Positions 33,949 through 40,327 of a stretch of 64,000 nt of DNA are shown here, piece by piece. The translations under genes and the position numbers were made by a program. Numbering within the stretch: position 1 is the stretch's first letter; the number at the start of each line of letters is the position of its first letter. The notes under the pieces were generated by a model, which worked only from the letters and a program-made list of their open reading frames with translations, was not told where the DNA came from and did no database searches. Source of the DNA: Deltaproteobacteria bacterium (lineage in GTDB: Bacteria; Desulfobacterota; Desulfomonilia; UBA1062); assembly GCA_018434685.1 (NCBI GenBank), contig JAHDOV010000016.1, forward strand, positions 1 through 64,000. Direction: 5' to 3'.

Positions 33949-35310
33949 TTAGAGATATGTTTTCAGAATACGCCGGTACAGATCAGCGGCACGCTTTTCA
34001 ACCGGGGTCCTGCCGGGCTTTGCCTGGAGGCGGAACACCTTTCCGGCGAGGCTCTTTCTTTTGTTCTCCATGCGGGGCAGGTATTTCTCCTCGAACAGCT
34101 CCATGAGATCACCCCGGACACCACGGCGGTGTGCCATGGCAAAGGCCAGCGCTTCTTCTTGTGCGACAAACCGGTGGTACTCGTCTCCGGGGTGGGTGTC
34201 TTCCCTGAAGAGGCTGAACAGAGGCTTCTTCTCCATCTCCAGCATGGACGCCTCGAACCCGTGACTGAACGGGCTGTTTCCCAGTGCGGAAAAATACATG
34301 AACGGCTGGGCGCAGCGATAGCAGCTGTGGCACCAGCGCGAATAGTCCGACATCTCCATGTGGCAGGTCACACGGTACCTGCCGTATGCCGGAAACTCCT
34401 CATGGAGGATCCTGTGGATGGAGAAGTTGTCGAGTATACCGATGAGGTTTATGGCAGTGATCTGCCCGTTTGAAAAACCCTGCACAATGCGTGCGAGTGT
34501 TCCTGCAGCCTCCCGGCCCTGCATGTAGATATGGGGGGCGATAAAGCCGCCTTTGTGCACGTGCGGGAGGGAATTCTCGAATTCGTTGCTGAGCACGATG
34601 AAGGGTGCCCGGTAATACGTGCAGAACGGGATCATGGCGAGCAGGTAGACAAAATGGATATGCACCTGGTGGAGCCGGGTAACCGGGGTGTTGAGCACCT
34701 GCCAGTCCGAGAGCAGCTGGATCTCGTTGCGTACGCAGTGACAGGGGTGGTCGTGCTCCTGAAGAAACTCTTCTTCCAGTTCCTTCCGGATAGCCTTTCC
34801 CTTGGGCAGGACGCATTCATCGATATTGACGAGAATGACCTCGTATCCGAGAGCGGTCAAGGTGGCCAGGCTCAGGAGGCTGTCCTTGCCGAAGGTGAAG
34901 GGAAGGATAACCCTGCGGGGGTTCCAGGACCCAGAACGCTCCATGCCCATTGAAGAAGCCTCTGTTGGAAAGTGCCGCAGGACAGACAGCTGGACCTTGA
35001 GGATATCGTCGGCATCCTCGCCGGGTATGGGCTCCACCATGTTGGGGATCGCCTGGGTGAAGCACTCCTCATAGATATCGAGAAACCGGGGTCTCGGGGT
35101 GGGATACCATACCGTGGGGTGCCTGAGGATAATCGGCGGAGCCAGGGTCAGGATATAGGCAAGTTCATTCTTGAGGGCCTGTCTGTCTGCCGGGGGAAAA
35201 TTCTGCCAGATCTCCTCGGGAAAGACGATCTCGCAGGTTTCGGTTTTCCAGTACGGTCCGGTAATCCCAAGGGCATAACCGCGAGGGGTGTCCTGTATCC
35301 CGATCTCCAA
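33949..35310 (-). CDS. PP-loop ATPase-like protein of unknown function
   Basis: This 453-residue protein has LPFTFGKDSLLSLATLTALGY (about residues 133-153) and EVILVNIDE. That is the SGGKDS-type pyrophosphate loop and following strand of the PP-loop (N-type ATP pyrophosphatase) superfamily. A later FIVLSNEFENS and a C-terminal WCHSCYRCAQPF Cys pair fit a metal-bound substrate domain. The layout recalls MurL-type peptidoglycan epimerases, ExsB-like and tRNA-modifying enzymes. The exact reaction (adenylation of a carboxylate or a base) is unknown. The start is TTG after AAGAGAG; an ATG-led start would cut conserved-looking sequence. It has no close operon partner. Confidence 0.65.
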   Translation of the reverse strand: MEIGIQDTPRGYALGITGPYWKTETCEIVFPEEIWQNFPPADRQALKNELAYILTLAPPIILRHPTVWYPTPRPRFLDIYEECFTQAIPNMVEPIPGEDADDILKVQLSVLRHFPTEASSMGMERSGSWNPRRVILPFTFGKDSLLSLATLTALGYEVILVNIDECVLPKGKAIRKELEEEFLQEHDHPCHCVRNEIQLLSDWQVLNTPVTRLHQVHIHFVYLLAMIPFCTYYRAPFIVLSNEFENSLPHVHKGGFIAPHIYMQGREAAGTLARIVQGFSNGQITAINLIGILDNFSIHRILHEEFPAYGRYRVTCHMEMSDYSRWCHSCYRCAQPFMYFSALGNSPFSHGFEASMLEMEKKPLFSLFREDTHPGDEYHRFVAQEEALAFAMAHRRGVRGDLMELFEEKYLPRMENKRKSLAGKVFRLQAKPGRTPVEKRAADLYRRILKTYL

Positions 35311-35362
35311 GCCGTATTCTCTCTTGATTGTTTACCGGGATGACCCGGCAGCGATGACGGTC

Positions 35363-35701
35363 TTATGCAACAGGACCCGGTCCCAGTCTCAGGGTAATCA
35401 CCTTCTGTGAAGGAAGCGGTATGACCTTGCCATCCAGGTCAACCCGGATCTTCTCGCCGTTCTGGTCGACCATGTATCTTGTGCCGTCGTCGGTCAGGAG
35501 ATATTTGGTGCCCTGCTCATCGACCAGGATATTCTTTCCGTTCGAGGTCATGGCACGGCTCTTGGTCGTCTTCTTGACACTCTGGGCATGCTTGTTCCAC
35601 TGCTTTGTCTTGGTCGGTTCCATTGTCTGCTGGGCGATTGCCGATGATGCGAAAAATGCGAATACTGCAGTGAGTACAGCGGAGACGATCTTTTTGAACA
35701 T
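35363..35701 (-). CDS. Small secreted protein with YxxD/G repeats
   Basis: The 112-residue protein has a signal peptide (residues 1-23, cleavage at SAIAQ). A basic region follows, and then three short repeats of about 10 residues: DEQGTKYLLT, DDGTRYMVD and NGEKIRVD. They resemble a beta-hairpin or calcium-binding style repeat. A periplasmic location is expected. I recognise no family. GAAGGAGG precedes the ATG. It follows the PP-loop gene's start by about 50 bases, and the two share direction, but no joint function is evident. Confidence 0.65.
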   Translation of the reverse strand: MFKKIVSAVLTAVFAFFASSAIAQQTMEPTKTKQWNKHAQSVKKTTKSRAMTSNGKNILVDEQGTKYLLTDDGTRYMVDQNGEKIRVDLDGKVIPLPSQKVITLRLGPGPVA

Positions 35702-35818
35702 GATTCCTCCTTCAACAGTACAATAATTTCGTCATTTCAGCATATTGGATTCTCCTGTCTGCGTCAACCCGCTTTTTTGTCTCTGGGCAGACAGGCAAAG
35801 CCTGGCAGAGGTTGGGCG

Positions 35819-36745
35819 CTAGGTCATTATCCTGGCGGCGAGCCGAATGTGAAGGCTTATGAGGTTGTAGACAAGGTGGTACCCGAGGTGTTCGAAAAAC
35901 CGGCTCGAGCCGTAAAGCACCGCCCAGCGGGTGCGGTCGATATCGAAATGGGCCTCGATCTTGATCTCGCCTTCCTGAAGGGGGCTCACGGTTGCCAGGA
36001 AGTCGAGGTCATTGGTCAGCCCCCGCAGCTCCAGGATGCCCTGCACCTGGAAATTGGGCAGGCTCGATGGGACTTCCTCCACCTGCTGTGCTGTCGTTAT
36101 GGTGAAGGTGGCCCGGGGGAACATCCTGGTATAGAAGAAGTCCTCGGACATCAGGTGGCCGAGCAGGTTCGGCTGGAGGGGGTCCCCCTCGAGGTCGATG
36201 TTCCGTATGGAGGTCATGTCGATGTCAAAGGCACCGGAAACCAGGCCGTCCCTCATTGCGATCTCGCCGGAAGACAATTGCAGCGTACCGTGGTGGGTCG
36301 TGGTCCTGTTGCGGCCGAACCAGTGGATGAAACTCTGTTCGCAGTCGACCGCATACGAGGTGTCTGCCGAAGGCCAGGCAGGTTCCACCCGTTCGAGGAT
36401 CCCCACGTCTTCACCTTCGAGCTTATAACCCGATGCCCTCCAGCCAGCAAGGCCCTTGTCCAGCACACTCACCCTTTGGTATCCGACACTGGTGAGCTTT
36501 TCGGCTGCAGTGAGAGCATCCAGGGATTTGTCGCTCGAGCCGTACACAACGATCTCCTGGTCTTTCCCGGGTATGAGCCGGGCAATGTTGTCCAGGAAGA
36601 TCACCTCGTAAACGCACACATTTATTGCCCCCGGCAGGTGCACAGCCCTGAAATGATCGTCCATCAGGGTGTCTATGAGGATACACGGTGTGTGCTCCCT
36701 GAGCCGGTCGTGCAAAGCCTTCGGCGACAGCAGCCTGAAACCCAT
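35819..36745 (-). CDS. Rhodanese-like domain fused to a YceI-like lipocalin domain
   Basis: The 308-residue protein has an N-terminal rhodanese-like domain (about 1-110; LIDTLMDDHFRAVHLPGAIN and LDKGLAGWRASGYKLEG are typical). Its C-terminal half (about 125-300) resembles YceI: AVDCEQSFIHWFGRN, GTLQLSSGEI, FDIDMTSIRN, and the FYTRMFPRATF segment. The rhodanese active-site loop, normally CxxGxR, reads VYGSSDKS with no Cys, so sulfur transfer is unlikely. YceI proteins bind isoprenoid-type lipids, usually in the periplasm, yet there is no signal peptide here. The fusion might use the inactive rhodanese part for protein or ligand binding. Confidence 0.8.
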   Translation of the reverse strand: MGFRLLSPKALHDRLREHTPCILIDTLMDDHFRAVHLPGAINVCVYEVIFLDNIARLIPGKDQEIVVYGSSDKSLDALTAAEKLTSVGYQRVSVLDKGLAGWRASGYKLEGEDVGILERVEPAWPSADTSYAVDCEQSFIHWFGRNRTTTHHGTLQLSSGEIAMRDGLVSGAFDIDMTSIRNIDLEGDPLQPNLLGHLMSEDFFYTRMFPRATFTITTAQQVEEVPSSLPNFQVQGILELRGLTNDLDFLATVSPLQEGEIKIEAHFDIDRTRWAVLYGSSRFFEHLGYHLVYNLISLHIRLAARIMT

Positions 36746-36890
36746 AGGTCGTTCCCCACTTTTCTATCATAAGGATAATGCACATCGCGGGGCAGTCAAG
36801 AGATGATACGCCTGCGACCCCCGCGTCAAAGGCATCGTGCCCGAGCTTTTGGTGCCGGCCCGGGCAATGACCGGTTAACGGCGTGGATCG

Positions 36891-37850
36891 TCATCGTGTC
36901 TGCCCGGTGAGAAACGCTGTGATCATCGCATTGACCTTTTCCGGCCGTTCTTCGTGGGCGCTGTGACCGCAGTTCTCAAGAACCTCTGCGAAGGCATCTG
37001 GCATGATATCCCGGAATCTTTCGGCCATGGAATGGCTGAGGTACCGGTCGTTCTCTCCCCATATCACCAGGGTCGGTGCTGCAATGCGGGGCAGTTCCCT
37101 TTGAGTGATCTTCCAGTCCTGGTTCCGGATACCCAGGTACTGGGCCCTGCGGTTTTCGATAAAGGTCAACGGCGTCTTGATCTCGCAGACCATCTCACGG
37201 GTCACCAGTTCCTTGTTGAAAAAGGCATCTAGGAGCCCCCTTCTCACATCCTCGGTGGTGAAGAACTTTGAAAAGAGCTCTCCGATGACCGGGTAGGTGA
37301 AGAGCTTGAAGATCAGGGACACCGGGTGATCCAGGCCATTGGAATCGATGAGGACAAGCCCTCGCACCCTCTCGGGATGATTGTGGGTGAAATGGATGGC
37401 CCATCCCCCGCCGGAAGAGTGCCCGACGATGTCAGCCCTGTCGATGCCCAGCGCGTCCATGAACTCTTCGAGCGCGCCGCTCATCGTATCCAGGTCGTAT
37501 GAGGGCCCTGCCGCCAGTGGGATTGTATAGCCGTGGCCGGGCATGTCGAGCGTGTAGACCGTGAAGTTTTGCGCAAGCCCGGGAACGTTGTTCCGAAACG
37601 AATACAGCCACGATCCGGCGCCGTGGACCAGAATTATCGCAGGCCCGGTTCCCGAGCGGGTATAGTGAATCCTGAACCTTTGGGTCCTGACGAAGCCGGA
37701 TGTGATGTTCCTGAGGTATGGGGACTGATAGGTGCGGTTCTCAGCAGGCCTGTACCAGTAGGCGGCGCAGTAAACAACTGCAGTGATCAGGCAGATGAGC
37801 ATCAGAGGGACCAGAACCAAAGGCCTGAGTAAAAGGATGCTCCTTCTCAT
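36891..37850 (-). CDS. Membrane-anchored alpha/beta hydrolase
   Basis: The 319-residue protein has an N-terminal membrane anchor (about 8-31). It then has an alpha/beta-hydrolase fold: IILVHGAGSWLYSF (oxyanion region), IVGHSSGGGWAIH (nucleophile Ser in GHSSGG), WGENDRYL (catalytic Asp region) and ENCGHSAHEE (catalytic His). The active site would face the periplasm if the anchor is oriented in the usual way. The family covers esterases, lipases and haloalkane or epoxide hydrolases; the substrate is unknown. It stands alone. Confidence 0.85.
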   Translation of the reverse strand: MRRSILLLRPLVLVPLMLICLITAVVYCAAYWYRPAENRTYQSPYLRNITSGFVRTQRFRIHYTRSGTGPAIILVHGAGSWLYSFRNNVPGLAQNFTVYTLDMPGHGYTIPLAAGPSYDLDTMSGALEEFMDALGIDRADIVGHSSGGGWAIHFTHNHPERVRGLVLIDSNGLDHPVSLIFKLFTYPVIGELFSKFFTTEDVRRGLLDAFFNKELVTREMVCEIKTPLTFIENRRAQYLGIRNQDWKITQRELPRIAAPTLVIWGENDRYLSHSMAERFRDIMPDAFAEVLENCGHSAHEERPEKVNAMITAFLTGQTR

Positions 37851-38055
37851 CCATGTATCCCCTGATACCTATGTATAAGACCGCCATTGCAAAAGACCAG
37901 TGCAACATGGTCTTTCTGTGAGGATGGCTCTGAGGAACAGAGAACACTCAGCTGCTATGATGATGAGGTTGTCCTGACCAGGCCCTCGGATCTCGGTTCT
38001 TGTTCACGGGTCTGTGCCGGGAAGCTTCATGTGCTGTTGAGGAGCGGCACCCCTG

Positions 38056-38841
38056 CTAGGAGATCTTCAGTGCCTCGGTCAGGATCGGCGTGGAGCTGAA
38101 AAAATAGCTGCGCTGTTTCTCGAGGTCGTCAAACTCGCCGAGCCAGGCATCCACCGTCTGTGCAGCAATTGTTTTCCGTCCGGTCAGATACCGCCTGATC
38201 ATCCGCGCGATCCAATAGCTGAAGCCGGCGGGGTTGTAGGACATGTTGACAATGGGGACCGGGATCTGTCGAAGCGGCTGCATGCCGGCGCTGCGAAGCC
38301 GTGCCGGGAGCATGGCGGGCAGGTCCGGGTAGGTGGCGTGTTCATCCCAGGCGGTCAGGATCTGTTTCATCCGTTCAGGATCGGCAGAATACCACACGAG
38401 CGAACTCCAGTTCGTGGCCAGAATGACCAGCCTGCCTCCAGGCCGGAGAATGCGGTGGATCTCTATGAGGGCTTCATCCAGGCACGGCACATACTCCAGC
38501 ACCTGTGATCCGAAGACCACATCGAACGATCCGTTTTCATAGGGAAGGTCCACCAGATCTGCCACCCGACAGTCCACACAGGGAAGATCGGCGCAGTATT
38601 CGCGGGCAGCGGCAACCTGGGCCTCGCTGATATCCATGGCGCTCACGCTGCCGTCAGGCCCTACAAACCGGGCTGCCTCATACGCATAGGAACCGCCGCC
38701 GCAGCCTACCTCCAGCACCCGGTCACCCGTACGCAGGTTGAGTGCCTGGAGCACTGCGCTGCGACGAACCACCAGATCGTGACACAGCGTCAATGCGCGC
38801 TGGAGACGTGCTGTTTCTTCATCAAACATCAAGGTGCTCAT
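38056..38841 (-). CDS. SAM-dependent methyltransferase, UbiE-like
   Basis: The 261-residue protein has VLEVGCGGGSYAYEAARF (motif I, about residues 42-59), VSAMDIS (ribose-binding acidic residue), GSFDVVFGSQVLEYV (motif II) and LRPGGRLVILATNW (motif III). The C-terminal part is a variable substrate cap. Its substrate is unknown, probably a small molecule or lipid-like compound. GGAGAGAG precedes the ATG. The next gene in the region is the candidate selenoprotein about 200 bases away on the same strand, so they are not obviously an operon. Confidence 0.85.
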   Translation of the reverse strand: MSTLMFDEETARLQRALTLCHDLVVRRSAVLQALNLRTGDRVLEVGCGGGSYAYEAARFVGPDGSVSAMDISEAQVAAAREYCADLPCVDCRVADLVDLPYENGSFDVVFGSQVLEYVPCLDEALIEIHRILRPGGRLVILATNWSSLVWYSADPERMKQILTAWDEHATYPDLPAMLPARLRSAGMQPLRQIPVPIVNMSYNPAGFSYWIARMIRRYLTGRKTIAAQTVDAWLGEFDDLEKQRSYFFSSTPILTEALKIS

Positions 38842-39045
38842 ACTCTCTCCAATGCTGTTGGTTCGTCATGTTTTTTCATGACTACTTTTTTCTCGTGCGC
38901 ACGGATTCGCTCTGTACGCAGTGTTGATAAGCAGAAGAACAAAGATGTATTAATGCAATGCGGTGAGAACAGAATTGCTTGTCTTGCTCTTCATAGTATC
39001 CCTGCCTTATCACATCGATTTCGACAATCCAACAGGCAAGACAAC

Positions 39046-39195
39046 TCAGGGCTTTTTCTTATCCTTTTTGTGAGGGGATCGATCCTCGACCCGGCACGAG
39101 GGGCTCATTCACGTCGAGACACCGCTGCGCGGAAGGATCCAGGCATTGAGTACGACCCAGAATACGACAATCCCTATCATTATGAGTAGTTCCAT
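39046..39195 (-). CDS. Small membrane selenoprotein candidate (UGA read through as Sec)
   Basis: A 28-codon frame starting at the ATG at 39195 (GAAAGGATTCCGTG before it) encodes MELLIMIGIVVFWVVLNAWI, one membrane helix, then LPRSGVST. It ends at a TGA at 39111-39109. Read as selenocysteine it continues UMSPSCRVEDRSPHKKDKKKP to a TGA at 39046, 49 residues in all. The continuation has a UxxxxC pair and a basic tail that would stay in the cytoplasm. A hairpin with a GG-bearing loop sits 12 bases after the UGA, as in bacterial SECIS elements. I recall small anaerobe selenoproteins with a similar GV(P/S)TUMS motif, but that is memory, not a search. It is preceded by an FNR-like site. Confidence 0.6.
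39084..39111 (-). promoter_or_regulatory. Putative bacterial SECIS element
   Basis: After the UGA at 39111-39109 the minus strand reads ATGAGCC, then the stem CCTCG, loop TGCCGGGT and CGAGG. The stem has 5 pairs and the loop carries G residues 13 or more bases after the UGA, within the window where SelB-recognised loops are found. Confidence 0.5.
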
Positions 39196-39272
39196 CACGG
39201 AATCCTTTCTCTTTATGGGCAGATATCTTCTGCCTTTGTCACAGACATACACTACCGGAGGGTTCTTGTGCA

Positions 39273-39286
39273 TTGATGTAGGTCAA
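39273..39286. promoter_or_regulatory. FNR/HcpR-type binding site
   Basis: TTGATGTAGGTCAA matches TTGAT-N4-ATCAA with one change and reads TTGACCTACATCAA on the gene strand. It lies 78-91 bases before the candidate selenoprotein's ATG, in the gap after the GntR gene, so it may control that gene by oxygen or nitric-oxide status. Confidence 0.55.
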
Positions 39287-39320
39287 TAAAAAACAAAAAA
39301 TCCCCAAGGCCTGTCCGGCG

Positions 39321-40085
39321 TCATCGGCTGCCGGGTATGGCCTGTTGTTCTTCCCGGACGGGTACCAGCCTGATTTTTCTGCCGGGATGATCGGAAATAT
39401 CCAGCGCCTCTTTCACCCGGTATTCGGCATAGAGGAGTGCCTCTTCCATGACATGGGCCGCGAAACTCCCGTCTCTGCTGCCGAGTGCCGCGACAAGCCT
39501 TTTGTGATATTCCATGGATCTGGCCGGGGCATCCTCGAGGCGATAAAAAAAGTCCGTGTAGTAGTGGTAGACCGGTTTGAAGGAGTTGAACATCAATTTG
39601 ATCATCAGGTTGTGCGACAGGCGGGCAATGGCGAGGTGCAGTGCATAGTCGCACTCCGAGAGAGCCTCGGGGCTGTCCAGGTTGTCTTCGATGTGCAGGA
39701 GGATTGCATTCATCTGGAGCATCGCCTCGGGGGTGATGTTCTGCGCGGCTTTCTTTGCGGCGAAGACCTCTGCCAGACGTCGAAATTCCATGAGCGATAT
39801 GAGGATATCCGAATCCACCGAATCGCTCGTCTTCATGATGTGGATGAGGAGGTCCAGCGATGCATCGGATTCGTATTCGCTGACATAGGTGCCGCTCTGT
39901 GGCACCTTGTTGACGAACCCGAGTTGCGCGAGTTTCCGGACCGCATCGCGAATCGTTATGCGGCTGACCCGGAACTGACCGGACAGTTCCCGTTCTGAAG
40001 GGAGCCTGCTTCCTGCCGGATAGGTGCCGTTAATAATTTTTACCTGCAGTTTGTGGAAAACAGCTTCTGAAAGATTGTCGGGCAT
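39321..40085 (-). CDS. GntR-family regulator (FadR/FCD type)
   Basis: This 254-residue repressor has an N-terminal winged helix (LSEAVFHKLQVKIINGTYPA then LPSERELSGQFRVSRITIRD, about 4-60). An all-helical FCD-type ligand domain (about 90-245; EALSECDYALHLAIARLSHN carries metal/ligand His residues) follows. FCD regulators sense organic acids or acyl compounds. I chose the ATG at 40085 because AGGA precedes it and because an operator-like palindrome lies inside the longer in-frame extension. It is divergent from the glycyl-radical enzyme; the palindrome TGGTAATACCA occurs before both genes, which indicates auto-regulation and control of the enzyme operon. Confidence 0.85.
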   Translation of the reverse strand: MPDNLSEAVFHKLQVKIINGTYPAGSRLPSERELSGQFRVSRITIRDAVRKLAQLGFVNKVPQSGTYVSEYESDASLDLLIHIMKTSDSVDSDILISLMEFRRLAEVFAAKKAAQNITPEAMLQMNAILLHIEDNLDSPEALSECDYALHLAIARLSHNLMIKLMFNSFKPVYHYYTDFFYRLEDAPARSMEYHKRLVAALGSRDGSFAAHVMEEALLYAEYRVKEALDISDHPGRKIRLVPVREEQQAIPGSR

Positions 40086-40129
40086 ACGTTCCTGTCCATC
40101 CTGTCGTTGATGCTCATTGTTCATGGATA

Positions 40130-40140
40130 TGGTAATACCA
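40130..40140. promoter_or_regulatory. GntR operator near its own gene
   Basis: TGGTAATACCA is a perfect 4+3+4 palindrome, 45 bases upstream of the proposed GntR start. It resembles the TGGT-N3-ACCA form used by FadR-type regulators and recurs identically at 40268-40278. Confidence 0.65.
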
Positions 40141-40232
40141 CCATGGGGAATAAAATCCATTTAGTCAACCTGTTTCCGGCAATCCGGATGAGGGATGAAG
40201 GTTCATGAGCATTGGCCTGCTCCCGAAAAGCA

Positions 40233-40279
40233 TTGACACCGTACGGGTTGTCTGATTACTCTGTGACTGGTAATACCAG
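40233..40279 (+). promoter_or_regulatory. Promoter and overlapping GntR operator for the glycyl-radical operon
   Basis: TTGACA at 40233, a 17-base spacer and TTACTC at 40256 form a weak sigma-70 promoter. The palindrome CTGGTAATACCAG (40267-40279) covers the expected start of transcription, so the bound regulator would block it. The operon's first gene starts at 40328. Confidence 0.55.
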
Positions 40280-40327
40280 ATGGCGTGTTGTGTGGTGTGA
40301 TCCTGGTCAATAAAGGAGGAAAACGAG

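Noticed and set aside
40086-40160. Longer start of the GntR regulator
   Set aside because: It would place the operator palindrome inside the coding region and lacks a ribosome site.
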